Part shown: positions 54,774 to 63,040 of the stretch, in pieces
Numbering within the stretch: the first letter of the stretch is position 1
How the letters are laid out: each line of letters opens with the position of its first letter
NCBI RefSeq assembly: GCF_004122095.1
Contig: NZ_SAWZ01000002.1
Location: 186,001 to 250,000, forward strand
Direction: 5' to 3'
DNA: 64,000 nucleotides
From: Pseudoxanthomonas composti
Lineage (GTDB): Bacteria; Pseudomonadota; Gammaproteobacteria; Xanthomonadales; Xanthomonadaceae
Made by a program: the position numbers and the translations under genes
Notes under the pieces: generated by a model
Seen by the model: the letters and a program-made list of their open reading frames with translations, nothing else
What the model was told of the DNA's origin: nothing
Databases searched by the model: none

Positions 54774-55121
54774 TCAGCGCAGCTCGATGGTCTTGCCGTC
54801 CACGACCACGCGCTCGGCGCGCAGCTCCGGCGTGCCGTCCAGGCGCGGGTAACCCTCGATGGTGATGGTCTTGCCCTCGGTCAGCGCCGCTTCCGGCAGG
54901 CCACGCGAGGCCAGGCGGCTCAGGGGCGCCAGGACCACGTTCCAGCGCTTGCCGCCGTGGTCGACGCCGACCTCGGCATGGGGGTTGCGGTACTTGACCT
55001 CGGCCAAGGCCGCATCGAATCGCATGGCCTTGTTGGCGTCGTAGCTGCTCCAGCCGTGATGGGCCAGCACGGGCAGGGCGATCAGGAGCAGCAGGGAAAG
55101 CAGCAGGCGGGCAGGACGCAT
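54774..55121 (-). CDS. DUF6152 secreted protein with a predicted N-terminal His-His
   Basis: A 115-residue protein. The signal peptide MRPARLLLSLLLLIALPVLA would be cut after VLA, leaving HHGWSSYD at the mature N-terminus (His21, His22). The remaining domain is beta-rich (LAEVKYRNPHAEVGV; GKTITIEGYPRLDGT). The NPH segment (46-48) and His55 are further potential metal ligands. I associate this with DUF6152, where a His-His start and NPH recur; function unknown. Paired with DUF6644. A copper histidine-brace site is a hypothesis. Confidence 0.7.
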   Translation of the reverse strand: MRPARLLLSLLLLIALPVLAHHGWSSYDANKAMRFDAALAEVKYRNPHAEVGVDHGGKRWNVVLAPLSRLASRGLPEAALTEGKTITIEGYPRLDGTPELRAERVVVDGKTIELR

Positions 55122-55267
55122 GGCGGTCGACCTCGGCTTGGACGTGCGGCTGCTTTACCACACCTGGTCCTTAGCACCCTGCGAAATTCACCGACGCGCC
55201 AGGTCCGCCGTCTTCACGGCCGCGCGGACTATGCTGCAGCCCTTGGTGGTTGGATGAGGGCGCGGAG

Positions 55268-55537
55268 ATGGCAACGGGTTGGGCAGGCGATGGCGCGGTG
55301 CAGGACCAGATCGATGCGACGGTCAGCGATGCCATCCAGCGCGCCCGCCGGCAGCTGCCGAGCGGGCCAGGGCTGGAACGCTGCGAGGAGTGCGACGCGC
55401 CCATTCCGGCCGCGCGGCGCAAGGCGGTGCCGGGCGTCCGCCTGTGCGTGCGTTGCCAGGAACAGCATGACGAACAGCAGCGCAGCGATGCGGCCGGCTA
55501 CAACCGGAGGGGCAGCAAGGACAGTCAGCTGCGCTGA
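55268..55537 (+). CDS. DksA/TraR-type C4 zinc-finger protein
   Basis: An 89-residue protein with the C4 zinc finger CEECDAPIPAARRKAVPGVR followed by LCVRC (Cys pairs at about 39/42 and 60/63), the TraR/YbiI type. It lacks the long coiled coil of DksA. GGAG and GAGG are both near the ATG at 55268. Members bind RNA polymerase or are of unknown role. It is divergent from the DUF6152 gene and convergent to the mscS-like gene. Confidence 0.8.
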   Translation: MATGWAGDGAVQDQIDATVSDAIQRARRQLPSGPGLERCEECDAPIPAARRKAVPGVRLCVRCQEQHDEQQRSDAAGYNRRGSKDSQLR

Positions 55538-55563
55538 CGGAGTTTGGATCGCCCAGCTGCGGG

Positions 55564-56133
55564 TCAGCCCGCGGTGATCGTCCGGTGGCCGCCACGCCAG
55601 CGCCGGATACCACGCTGAAAGAACAGGCTGTTGGGAATCTGCACCACGCTGGGGCCTTCGGCGCCTTCGCTTTCCTGCAGCGTCGTGTACAGCAGGTTGA
55701 TGTCCATGACCTTGCCCTTCAGCCCAGGCTTGTCGCCGCTTTCCAGCAGCTCGATGGTCTCGTACAGGCGGAACGGGCGGGTGATGAAGATCAGCACTGT
55801 GCAGAAGATGTTGGACAGCACGCTCCAGGCGGCAAAGAACGCCACCGCGCCGACCGTGGCAAAGCCGGTGAACGCCGTCCACAGCACGGTGCCGGACACG
55901 CCAAGCCGCTCCAGCACCAGCAGCAGGGCCGCGACGGACAACACGAAAGTGATGACCCGACGCACGCCGACGGCCAGTTCCGGCGGCAGGTCGTAGCGCT
56001 GGGCGATGCGGTCGAACAGACGCTTGGCCAGGATCTGCGCCAGCCGTGTGACCACCAGGATCAGCAGCACCTGGCTGCCAGGAACGATCACATCGACCCA
56101 TTCCTGCATCCAGCTGGGCAGTCTTTCCTTCAC
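55564..56133 (-). CDS. Small MscS-type mechanosensitive channel
   Basis: A 189-residue channel, much shorter than MscS (about 286). Three hydrophobic segments occur at about 15-35, 55-80 and 85-115; the last, FTGFATVGAVAFFAAWSVLS, is the pore-lining TM3. A short beta domain follows (PFRLYETIELLESGD; KVMDINLLYTTLQ). GTG at 56133 is chosen because GAGG sits seven bases upstream; ATG at 56151 is less well placed. Without a full C-terminal cage it may be a minimal channel. Confidence 0.75.
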   Translation of the reverse strand: MKERLPSWMQEWVDVIVPGSQVLLILVVTRLAQILAKRLFDRIAQRYDLPPELAVGVRRVITFVLSVAALLLVLERLGVSGTVLWTAFTGFATVGAVAFFAAWSVLSNIFCTVLIFITRPFRLYETIELLESGDKPGLKGKVMDINLLYTTLQESEGAEGPSVVQIPNSLFFQRGIRRWRGGHRTITAG

Positions 56134-56434
56134 GTCGGAACCTCGGATCATGCGGGGGGCGACATGATGCAACGCACCCATGCAGCGAGCCAAGCCGATC
56201 GGACGCTGGCTCGATTCAGTGCTGCGGTTGCAGCGTGCTGTTCCTTGGCATCTGGAACGCCATCTCATGGCTCATGGGATTGCGACGCGAGCCAGCGCAT
56301 ATCGACATCGCAAGCGCAATGTTCCGCGACACTGGAGAAATGACGCCACGGCGCGTGCAACAGCGTGACGCCACGCTGTTAGCGCCTCACGCAGCGCCAC
56401 TTCAACCAGGCGCCGCGCTGGGAGAAAGTCTCCC
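56134..56434. other. Intergenic region between mscS-like and DUF1993 genes
   Basis: No gene or repeat is clear in these 301 bases. Small frames on both strands have no domain. The mscS-like promoter should lie near 56134-56230. Confidence 0.45.
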
Positions 56435-56953
56435 TCAGACCGGAGTGCCCATCGGCCCCAGGTAATCCAGCTTGCCCACCGGGACCCCCTGCTGCCGCAG
56501 GATGCCGTGCGCAATGGCGAGGTGGAAGTAGAAATTCGGCAGCGCGAACGCGGTGAGGTACTCATGCGTGTCCATCGCGACCTGCTGACCACCGGCCTTG
56601 AGCGTGATGCCCGCCGCTTCGTTGGCATCCAGTGTGGAGGGCTGCAGCGTCCGCAGATACTCCACGGTCTTATCCAGGCGCGCGATCAGCTCCGGCAGGC
56701 TCTGCTCGGTATCGGGCATGGGCGGAGCCGATAACCCGGACAGGCGCTGGCCAGAGAACTTGGCGGTATCGCTGGCGCGCTGCACCTGTGCCACCAGCGG
56801 CAACATGTCCTCGGCCAGCCGCGCCTGCAACAGGGTGGACTCCAGGGTGCCGGTTTCAGCCAGGTGCTGGCTGGCGCGCGTCAGCAGATGGGACAGGCGG
56901 CCAAGGCCGCGGATCAGCGGTTGAATCGAAGCCTCATGAAGGGAGAGCGCCAT
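56435..56953 (-). CDS. DUF1993 family protein
   Basis: A 172-residue helical protein of the DinB-like DUF1993 family. LHEASIQPLIRGLGRLSHLL, PDTEQSLPELIARLDKTVEY and LTAFALPNFYFHLAIAHGIL fit. The last segment has His residues that might hold a metal, as DinB relatives do. ATG at 56953 is the natural start. No function is known. Confidence 0.75.
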   Translation of the reverse strand: MALSLHEASIQPLIRGLGRLSHLLTRASQHLAETGTLESTLLQARLAEDMLPLVAQVQRASDTAKFSGQRLSGLSAPPMPDTEQSLPELIARLDKTVEYLRTLQPSTLDANEAAGITLKAGGQQVAMDTHEYLTAFALPNFYFHLAIAHGILRQQGVPVGKLDYLGPMGTPV

Positions 56954-57098
56954 GGCGATGCCTGCTGGACCGGAGGGAAGTGCAAGCCTAGCCAGTCGCA
57001 ACGGACCCGCCCATCGCCATCGGCAGGACACAGCGGGACGTGCGTGCCCGCCGCGCAGGCTTGCGCGGCGAACACGTCGTCCCAACGCCAACGGCCGG

Positions 57099-57569
57099 TC
57101 AGCGCGTGCCGTCCACCTGGCCGTCGTTGGCCTCCTGCAACGTGGCGGCCCGCACATCGGCCACGTTCACTTCGAAGTTCAGCGTCTGGCCGGCCAGCGG
57201 ATGATTGCCATCGACCGTCACGCTGTCATCGCCAATGTGGGTGACGGTGACAATGAGCGGGCCTTGTTGCGTGCGGGCCTCGAACTGCATGCCCACCGAC
57301 ACCGTGTCGGCATCGGGAAACGACTGGCGCGGGACCTGCTGCACCAGCTGCTCGATCCGCGGTCCGTAACCCAGCTCCGGCCCAACCTGGGCGGTGAGGT
57401 GGTCGCCGCTGCGCTTGCCTTCCAGCGCCTGTTCCAGGCCCGGGACAATATTGCCGGCGCCATGCAGGTAGCTCAGCGGCCGCTGCGGCGAGGATTGGTC
57501 GATGACGGTGCCATCGTCATCGGTCAGGGTGTAGTGGATGGTGGCGACGACGCCAGGCGCGATCTCCAT
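57099..57569 (-). CDS. SlyD-like FKBP peptidyl-prolyl isomerase
   Basis: A 156-residue cytoplasmic isomerase/chaperone. VVATIHYTLTDDDGTVIDQS, PLSYLHGAGNIVPGLEQALE and GDHLTAQVGPELGYGPR are FKBP and insert-in-flap signatures, and VDGNHPLAGQTLNFEVNV is the typical SlyD end. It lacks the His/Cys-rich metal tail of E. coli SlyD. GGAG precedes the ATG at 57569. Confidence 0.88.
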   Translation of the reverse strand: MEIAPGVVATIHYTLTDDDGTVIDQSSPQRPLSYLHGAGNIVPGLEQALEGKRSGDHLTAQVGPELGYGPRIEQLVQQVPRQSFPDADTVSVGMQFEARTQQGPLIVTVTHIGDDSVTVDGNHPLAGQTLNFEVNVADVRAATLQEANDGQVDGTR

Positions 57570-57751
57570 GGGGAAATCTCCTTCTTGGATGAGTCGAGGG
57601 GAACGCATCGGACAACACACGATGCAAGAGCGGGATGACGCACCCCCACCCTAGGAGCCAGTCCGCCACCACGCAAGCGCGAAGTGCTATCGCGCTGAAT
57701 TCCCTCGAAAAACCATGAGCGCGAGTGTTTATCGCGCGTGAAATGCGCGCG

Positions 57752-58303
57752 TCATTCCGTCGCGATCTGGCGACGCTGCGGGTGCAGGTGCACCGGGGCG
57801 TCGGTGTCCAGCATGACCTGCACTTCCTGATCCTGGATCATCACGTTCAGGCGCATCCCGCGTTGCATCAACGCGGTGAGCGCTTCGACTTCGGCCGCAT
57901 CGAGCGAAAGCACGGTCAGGTTCTTCACCCGCGCCAGCGCGGCGGCCTGCTTGTCCCACCACAGGTCCGATGCGCGGCCGGCGTAGTTGATGACCACCAC
58001 GTGGCGCGCGCGGCCGGCGGCCTTGCGGATGCGGGATTCATCCGGCTGGCCCAGGTCGATCCACAGCGCGATCTCCCCGGTGTACTCACGCAGCCACAGG
58101 TCCGGCTCGTCCTCGGTGCTGAGGCCGCGACCGAATTCCAGCCGCTCCTCGGCAAACAGCGCAAAGGCCAGCAGCCGCACCATCAGGCGCTCGTCGGTCT
58201 CGGAAGGGTGTTGCGCCAGCGTCAGGGCATGCGCCGCGTAGTAGTGGCGGTCCATGTCGCTGATCTGCAACTCGGCCTTGATGATGGTGGCCTTGAGCGC
58301 CAT
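57752..58303 (-). CDS. yaeQ: YaeQ family protein
   Basis: A 183-residue protein of the YaeQ family, a PD-(D/E)xK nuclease-like fold. MALKATIIKAELQISDMDRH is the family start, and EDEPDLWLREYTGEIALWID with VVVINYAGRASDLWWDKQ are the conserved segments. In E. coli YaeQ suppresses an RfaH mutation when overproduced; its biochemical role is unknown. Confidence 0.92.
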   Translation of the reverse strand: MALKATIIKAELQISDMDRHYYAAHALTLAQHPSETDERLMVRLLAFALFAEERLEFGRGLSTEDEPDLWLREYTGEIALWIDLGQPDESRIRKAAGRARHVVVINYAGRASDLWWDKQAAALARVKNLTVLSLDAAEVEALTALMQRGMRLNVMIQDQEVQVMLDTDAPVHLHPQRRQIATE

Positions 58304-58420
58304 GGGCAGGTCCAGGGAAGTGGTCGAAGGGCGCACATTCTAGGCCTGCGGCGGGTAGGTGCCATGCGCGCGCGCGATCGCCGCTACAATTTGCGCCCCC
58401 ACGTCAGAAAAAATGCCTGC

Positions 58421-58759
58421 ATGTCCGACGCCCCCGCCTGTCCGCAATGCTCGCTGGAAAACACCTATCAGGACGGCGCGCAGTGGATCTGCGCCGACTG
58501 CGGCTACGAGTGGTCCGGTGAGACGGCCGATGCCGCCGTGGACCTGGTGGTGCGCGACAGCAACGGCAACGTGCTCAGTGCCGGCGATACGGTCACCGTC
58601 ATCAAGGACCTGAAGGTCAAGGGCTCCTCGATTCCCCTGAAGCAAGGCACGGTCATCCGCAACATCCGCCTGGTGGAAGGCGATGCCGAGCACATCGAAG
58701 GGCACTCGGACAAGATCAAGGGGCTGGTGCTGAAGACCTGCTTCCTGCGCAGGGCCTGA
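58421..58759 (+). CDS. yjdM: YjdM/PhnA zinc-ribbon protein
   Basis: A 112-residue protein. CPQC (8-11) and CADC (24-27) form the zinc ribbon, and the C-terminal SH3-like part GDTVTVIKDLKVKGSSIPLK leads to IEGHSDKIKGLVLKTCFLRR. This is the YjdM (PhnA) family; despite the name it is not a proven phosphonatase. The ATG at 58421 gives the usual length. Confidence 0.92.
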   Translation: MSDAPACPQCSLENTYQDGAQWICADCGYEWSGETADAAVDLVVRDSNGNVLSAGDTVTVIKDLKVKGSSIPLKQGTVIRNIRLVEGDAEHIEGHSDKIKGLVLKTCFLRRA

Positions 58760-58769
58760 AGCGAGGGGG

Positions 58770-59684
58770 TCAGCGCGGCGTCGGCATCGGATCCAGGTGC
58801 GGGCGCAGCACGCTGGCCAGCCAGTCCAGGCATGCGGCCACGCGCTGAGGCAGATGGCGGCGTTGCGGGTACAGCAGCGTCAGCGGCATGGGCTCGGCCG
58901 GCGCATCGGGCAGCAGTTCGATCAAGGCCCCGCTGGCCAGCAGGCTGGCCACGCCGATACGCGGCACCTGGATGATGCCGAAGCCCGCCAGCGCGGCGGC
59001 CACGTAGGCATCGCCGCTGTTGACGGTGATCGGCCCGGGCAGGGCGACCGTGGCGTACTGGCGGCCATCGAAGTACTCAAGGCCAGACCCACGCTGGCCC
59101 AGCGTACCGACCCAGTGCACCAGCTGGTGGCCTTCCAGTTCCTGTGCCGTCTGCGGCATGCCATGGCGCGCCAGGTAAGCCGGGCTGGCGCAGGTGGCCA
59201 CGGACATCAGCCCCAGTGGGCGCGCGACGAGCGAGCTGTCGGCCACGGTGCCGGCGCGGATCACGCAGTCGAAACCTTCACCCACCACATCGACGATGCG
59301 GTCGGTGCTGCTGATCTCCACCTGCAGCAACGGATGCGCGGCCAGGAACTGGGGCAGCTGCGGGATCACATAGCCGCGGGCCAGACCGCTGGACATGTCC
59401 ACGCGCAGGCGTCCGCGCAGCTGGTGGGCGCGACGGAACATGCCGTGCAGCTCGTCCATGTCCTCCACAAGATCCAGGCTGCGCTGATAGAAGATCTCGC
59501 CGTCGGCGGTCAGCTGGACCCGGCGCGTGGTCCGGTGCAGCAGCTGCGTGCCCAGGCTGGCCTCCAGCCGCGCCACGGCGGTGGAGACGCTGGCCTTGGG
59601 CAGGCCCAGGCGATCGGCCGCACGGGTGAAACCGCCGAGTTCGGCGACGCGCTGGAAAATGCGCAGGGTCTCGAGCGAATCCAT
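58770..59684 (-). CDS. LysR-family transcriptional regulator
   Basis: A 304-residue LysR regulator. The winged helix-turn-helix (about 3-62) has LRIFQRVAELGGFTRAADRL, then KASVSTAVARLEASLGTQLL. The effector domain starts near 90 (GRLRVDMSSGLARGYVIPQL). ATG at 59684. It is divergent from the SDR at 59796, and the likely operator is at 59689-59705. It probably controls the SDR, possibly also the Old Yellow Enzyme beyond it. Confidence 0.9.
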   Translation of the reverse strand: MDSLETLRIFQRVAELGGFTRAADRLGLPKASVSTAVARLEASLGTQLLHRTTRRVQLTADGEIFYQRSLDLVEDMDELHGMFRRAHQLRGRLRVDMSSGLARGYVIPQLPQFLAAHPLLQVEISSTDRIVDVVGEGFDCVIRAGTVADSSLVARPLGLMSVATCASPAYLARHGMPQTAQELEGHQLVHWVGTLGQRGSGLEYFDGRQYATVALPGPITVNSGDAYVAAALAGFGIIQVPRIGVASLLASGALIELLPDAPAEPMPLTLLYPQRRHLPQRVAACLDWLASVLRPHLDPMPTPR

Positions 59685-59688
59685 GATT

Positions 59689-59705
59689 GTTCGTGGATGG
59701 CGAAC
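59689..59705. promoter_or_regulatory. LysR-type operator at the lysR/SDR divide
   Basis: GTTCGTGGATGGCGAAC: five-base arms GTTCG and CGAAC with a seven-base spacer, containing the T-N11-A form typical of LysR sites. It starts five bases from the lysR ATG, so bound regulator would repress its own gene and could activate the divergent SDR. Confidence 0.6.
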
Positions 59706-59795
59706 GGTGAGATCAGAATTGCCTGATTTATGCGCGCCTGCAAGCGCAATAGCCTGCTCGCACCGGGCAGTTCGCCCAGCCAGGAGCCAACGCAT

Positions 59796-60557
59796 ATGAC
59801 CACCGCACCCACCACGACCCTGATCACTGGCGGCAGCCGCGGCCTGGGCCGCAACGCCGCCCTCGCACTGGCTGCGGCCGGGGGCGATGTGATCCTGACC
59901 TACCAGCACCGCGCCGACGCTGCGCAGGAGGTCGTGGAGCAGATCCAGGCGCGGGGTCGCCGCGCGACCGCCTTGCAGCTGGACGCGGCCGATGCCGCTT
60001 CGTTTGCGGGTTTTGCCGAGCAGGTGAAGCAGGCGCTTGCCGGCTGGCAGCGCACGCACCTGCAGGCCCTGGTCAACAATGCCGGCGGCGCCTTGCATGC
60101 TTCCATCGCAGAGACCACCCAGGACCAGTTCGACGAGGTCATGGCCGTCCACCTGAAGGCGCCGTTCTTCCTGACCCAGGCGCTATTGCCACTGATCGCC
60201 GACGGCGGGCGCATCCTCAATATTTCCAGCGGGCTCGCCCGATTCGCGCTGCCGGGCAGCTCGGCCTACGCGATGATGAAGGGCGGCATCGAGGTCTTCA
60301 CGCGGTACCTGGCCCGCGAGCTGGGCGAGCGCGGCATCAGCGCCAACACCCTGGCACCGGGCGCGATCGAGACCGACTTCTCCGGCGGCATGGTCCGCGA
60401 CAACCCGCAGGTCAATGCGATGGTGGCCTCCTTTACTGCGCTGGGACGTGCCGGCCAACCGGACGATATCGGCCCGGTGGTTGCCGCGCTGCTGGCGCCG
60501 GAGACCGCATGGATCACCGGGCAGCGCATCGAGGCTTCCGGCGGGATGTTCATCTGA
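59796..60557 (+). CDS. Short-chain dehydrogenase/reductase (LysR-linked)
   Basis: A 253-residue SDR. TLITGGSRGLGRNAALALAA is the NADP-type site, LVNNAGGALH the NAG motif, and the catalytic residues appear as NISSGLARFALPGSSAYAMM followed by KGG. The end, WITGQRIEASGGMFI, is the classical SDR finish. Substrate unknown; coupling with a LysR regulator and a nearby ene-reductase suggests detoxification of a reactive carbonyl or a xenobiotic. Confidence 0.85.
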   Translation: MTTAPTTTLITGGSRGLGRNAALALAAAGGDVILTYQHRADAAQEVVEQIQARGRRATALQLDAADAASFAGFAEQVKQALAGWQRTHLQALVNNAGGALHASIAETTQDQFDEVMAVHLKAPFFLTQALLPLIADGGRILNISSGLARFALPGSSAYAMMKGGIEVFTRYLARELGERGISANTLAPGAIETDFSGGMVRDNPQVNAMVASFTALGRAGQPDDIGPVVAALLAPETAWITGQRIEASGGMFI

Positions 60558-60704
60558 AGAAAACCACGCCGCGCTGCACGGCAGCTTGCGCCCACTGCGA
60601 ACAGCACGCGCGCAGGGCGCGCGCTGTCCGTTGGCGGGCATGCTGGGTGCAGCACGCCCTTGAGCCGGCGGAGTTGAGCTTGGTGCCGCAGCGCGGACGC
60701 CAGA

Positions 60705-61799
60705 TCAGTCCAGCGTTGGGTAGTCGGTGTAACCCTGCGCGCCGCCGCCGTAGAGGGTGTCCTTGTCCAGCGGATTGAGCGGGGCGTTCTCGCGCAGCCG
60801 GCGCACCAGGTCTGGGTTGGAAATAAAAGCGGTGCCGAACGCCACCGCGTCGGCGGCACCACGCTCCAGCGCGGCCTCGGCCATGTCACGGTCGTAGCCG
60901 TTGTTGACGATCCAGCCGCCGCCGAACTTTGCGCGCAGCGCGGCGTAGTCGAACGGCGCGATGTCGCGGTCGCCGCCCGTGGCGCCTTCGATCACGTGCA
61001 GATAGGCCAGCCCGCCGATGCTGTCCAGGCGCTCCACGGCGCGCTCGAACAGCGGCTGCGGATCCGAGTCGTGCAAGCCATTGGCGGGCGTGACCGGCGA
61101 CAGCCGCACGCCAGTGCGCTCGGCCCCGATCACCTCCGCCACCGCCTGGACTACCTCGAACAGCAGACGCGTGCGGTTCTCGATGCTGCCGCCATAGGCA
61201 TCGCTGCGCTGGTTGGCGCCATCGCGCAGGAACTGGTCGATCAGGTAGCCATTGGCCGCATGCACTTCCACGCCGTCGAAACCGGCTTCCATGGCGCAGC
61301 GCGTGGCGTGGCGGAAGTCCTCGACCAGGCCGTCGATCTCCTCCAGCCCCAGCGCACGCGGCTCGGATACATCGACGAAGCCATCCTCGGTGAAGGTCTT
61401 GGCCTCGGCCCGGATCGCGCTGGGCGCCACTGGCACCTCGCCTTCGGGCAGCAGGCTGGTATGCGAGATGCGGCCGACGTGCCAGAGCTGGATGACGATG
61501 CGGCCGCCGCGGGCATGGACTTCATCGACCACCGGCTTCCAGGCCGCGATCTGGCCGGGTGTGTAGATGCCCGGGGTATCCAGGTAGCCCTGGCCCAGGG
61601 GGCTGATCTGGCTGGCCTCGGTGATGATCAGCCCGGCGCTGGCGCGCTGGCCATAGTATTCGGCCGCCAACGCGCTCGGCAGCTGGCCGCGTTCGGCGCG
61701 GTTGCGGGTCAGCGGCGCCATCACCACGCGATTGGCAAGCGACAGTGCGCCAAGACGCACGGGAGAGAACAACAGGTCGGGCTGGGGGGCTGCGGTCAT
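60705..61799 (-). CDS. Old Yellow Enzyme-family ene-reductase
   Basis: A 364-residue FMN enzyme of the NemA/OYE class. LFSPVRLGALSLANRVVMAP and LTRNRA open the barrel. GGRIVIQLWHVGRISH is the substrate and FMN loop (His/His pair expected to bind the carbonyl), and GFDGVEVHAANGYLIDQFLR is the diagnostic HxxNGYL signature. It reduces activated C=C bonds, nitro compounds or N-ethylmaleimide. Same-strand neighbours are lacking. ATG at 61799. Confidence 0.92.
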   Translation of the reverse strand: MTAAPQPDLLFSPVRLGALSLANRVVMAPLTRNRAERGQLPSALAAEYYGQRASAGLIITEASQISPLGQGYLDTPGIYTPGQIAAWKPVVDEVHARGGRIVIQLWHVGRISHTSLLPEGEVPVAPSAIRAEAKTFTEDGFVDVSEPRALGLEEIDGLVEDFRHATRCAMEAGFDGVEVHAANGYLIDQFLRDGANQRSDAYGGSIENRTRLLFEVVQAVAEVIGAERTGVRLSPVTPANGLHDSDPQPLFERAVERLDSIGGLAYLHVIEGATGGDRDIAPFDYAALRAKFGGGWIVNNGYDRDMAEAALERGAADAVAFGTAFISNPDLVRRLRENAPLNPLDKDTLYGGGAQGYTDYPTLD

Positions 61800-61991
61800 G
61801 GCGGGCGCGGTCTCGGAAACGGGGAGAAGGGCGGCCATGCTGGCAGCGGCGATGTTCGGCTGGCGTCGAACCAGCGTCCAGGCCTCGTGACCGCCGGAGG
61901 GGTTCTGCCCAAGTGGAGACGGGGCCGCGACGGTTGGCAAGTGCGTTCGGCTGCATTAGCGTGGCGCTCCATCCCCGCAGCGAGACCCCCC

Positions 61992-62333
61992 ATGATCCAG
62001 CGCTTCGACACCGGCCCGCGCATGTCCGAGATGACCGTGCACAACGGCGTGGCCTACCTGGCCGGGCAGATCGCCGAGGCCGGTGGCGACATCGGCGCGC
62101 AGACGCGCGAGGTGCTGGGGCATATCGACGCGCTGCTGGCGCGCGCCGGCACGGACAAGTCCAAGGTGCTGCGTGCCGAGATCTTCATGACCGATCTGGC
62201 CGAGTTTTCCGGCATGAATGCCGAGTGGGAGCAGTGGGTGGTGCCCGGCCACACCCCGGCGCGGGCTACGGTGCAGGCCAGGCTCGCCGACCCGAGCTGG
62301 AAGGTCGAGATCGTCATCACCGCCGCGGTCTGA
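61992..62333 (+). CDS. RidA family protein
   Basis: A 113-residue trimeric enamine/imine deaminase-type protein. VAYLAGQIAEAGGDIGAQTR and PARATVQARLADPSWKVEIV include the Arg and Glu of the active site (ARATVQ, RLADPSWKVEI). It would clear reactive enamines from PLP enzymes. ATG at 61992 gives the usual length for the shorter RidA-like branch. Confidence 0.85.
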   Translation: MIQRFDTGPRMSEMTVHNGVAYLAGQIAEAGGDIGAQTREVLGHIDALLARAGTDKSKVLRAEIFMTDLAEFSGMNAEWEQWVVPGHTPARATVQARLADPSWKVEIVITAAV

Positions 62334-62342
62334 GCGATCGCC

Positions 62343-62903
62343 GTGCAGCACGATCTGTTCGCCATGCCGGCGCAGGCGCCCAGCGTGTTCTTCGCGCTGC
62401 AGCCGGCGCAGGGCGACCAGACCGTGCTCGACGAGGCCCTGCGCACCTACGCGCCGCGCTTCGGCCAGCCCACGCCGCTGCCGGCGGCCAAGCGCCACGT
62501 CACCATGCTGTATCTGGGCCAGCCGCTGGAGGAACAGCTGCCGGCGCTGCTGGAAGGGGCGCAACGGGCAGGGCAGGCGCTGCGCGCCCAGTCCTTCGTG
62601 CTGACCCTGGACCAGCTGGCGGTGTTCGGACGCAACTCGCTGGTGCTGGCTGCCGCGCAGACCCCGCCGGCCGCCGCCGACCTGGAAGCGCAGCTGCGAC
62701 GGCAGGCGGCCTTGCACCGCCTGCAGCTGGCCAAGCCGCCCAAGTTCCACCCGCATCTCACCCTGGCTCATACCCACGATGGCAAGCGCACCGCGGCCGA
62801 GGCCATCGCCCCGGTGCGCCTGAGCTTCAACGAGGTGCTGCTGCTGCGCGGCGGCGGCGGCGATTGCTACGACGTGCTCGGCCGCTGGCCGCTGTCGCAC
62901 TGA
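62343..62903 (+). CDS. 2'-5' RNA ligase-like (2H phosphoesterase) protein
   Basis: A 186-residue 2H-superfamily enzyme. The two catalytic HxTx motifs are KRHVTMLYL (His near 53) and FHPHLTLAHT (His near 139). The ThpR/LigT group opens or joins 2',5' or cyclic phosphates in RNA. GTG start at 62343 because the domain begins almost at once (MQHDLFAMPA). Only nine bases separate it from ridA. Confidence 0.85.
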   Translation: MQHDLFAMPAQAPSVFFALQPAQGDQTVLDEALRTYAPRFGQPTPLPAAKRHVTMLYLGQPLEEQLPALLEGAQRAGQALRAQSFVLTLDQLAVFGRNSLVLAAAQTPPAAADLEAQLRRQAALHRLQLAKPPKFHPHLTLAHTHDGKRTAAEAIAPVRLSFNEVLLLRGGGGDCYDVLGRWPLSH

Positions 62904-63040
62904 CGCCGGTGCGTCGCCGCGCGCGCGGGGCCCCGGCCGGTTCGAACCATGCGGGGCCGTGTAGCTGTTGACCGCAGCGTCATAGAGGTTTCATCGGAAC
63001 GACCAACACTGACGGGCTCCCCCACCTGGATCTGCCGTCG

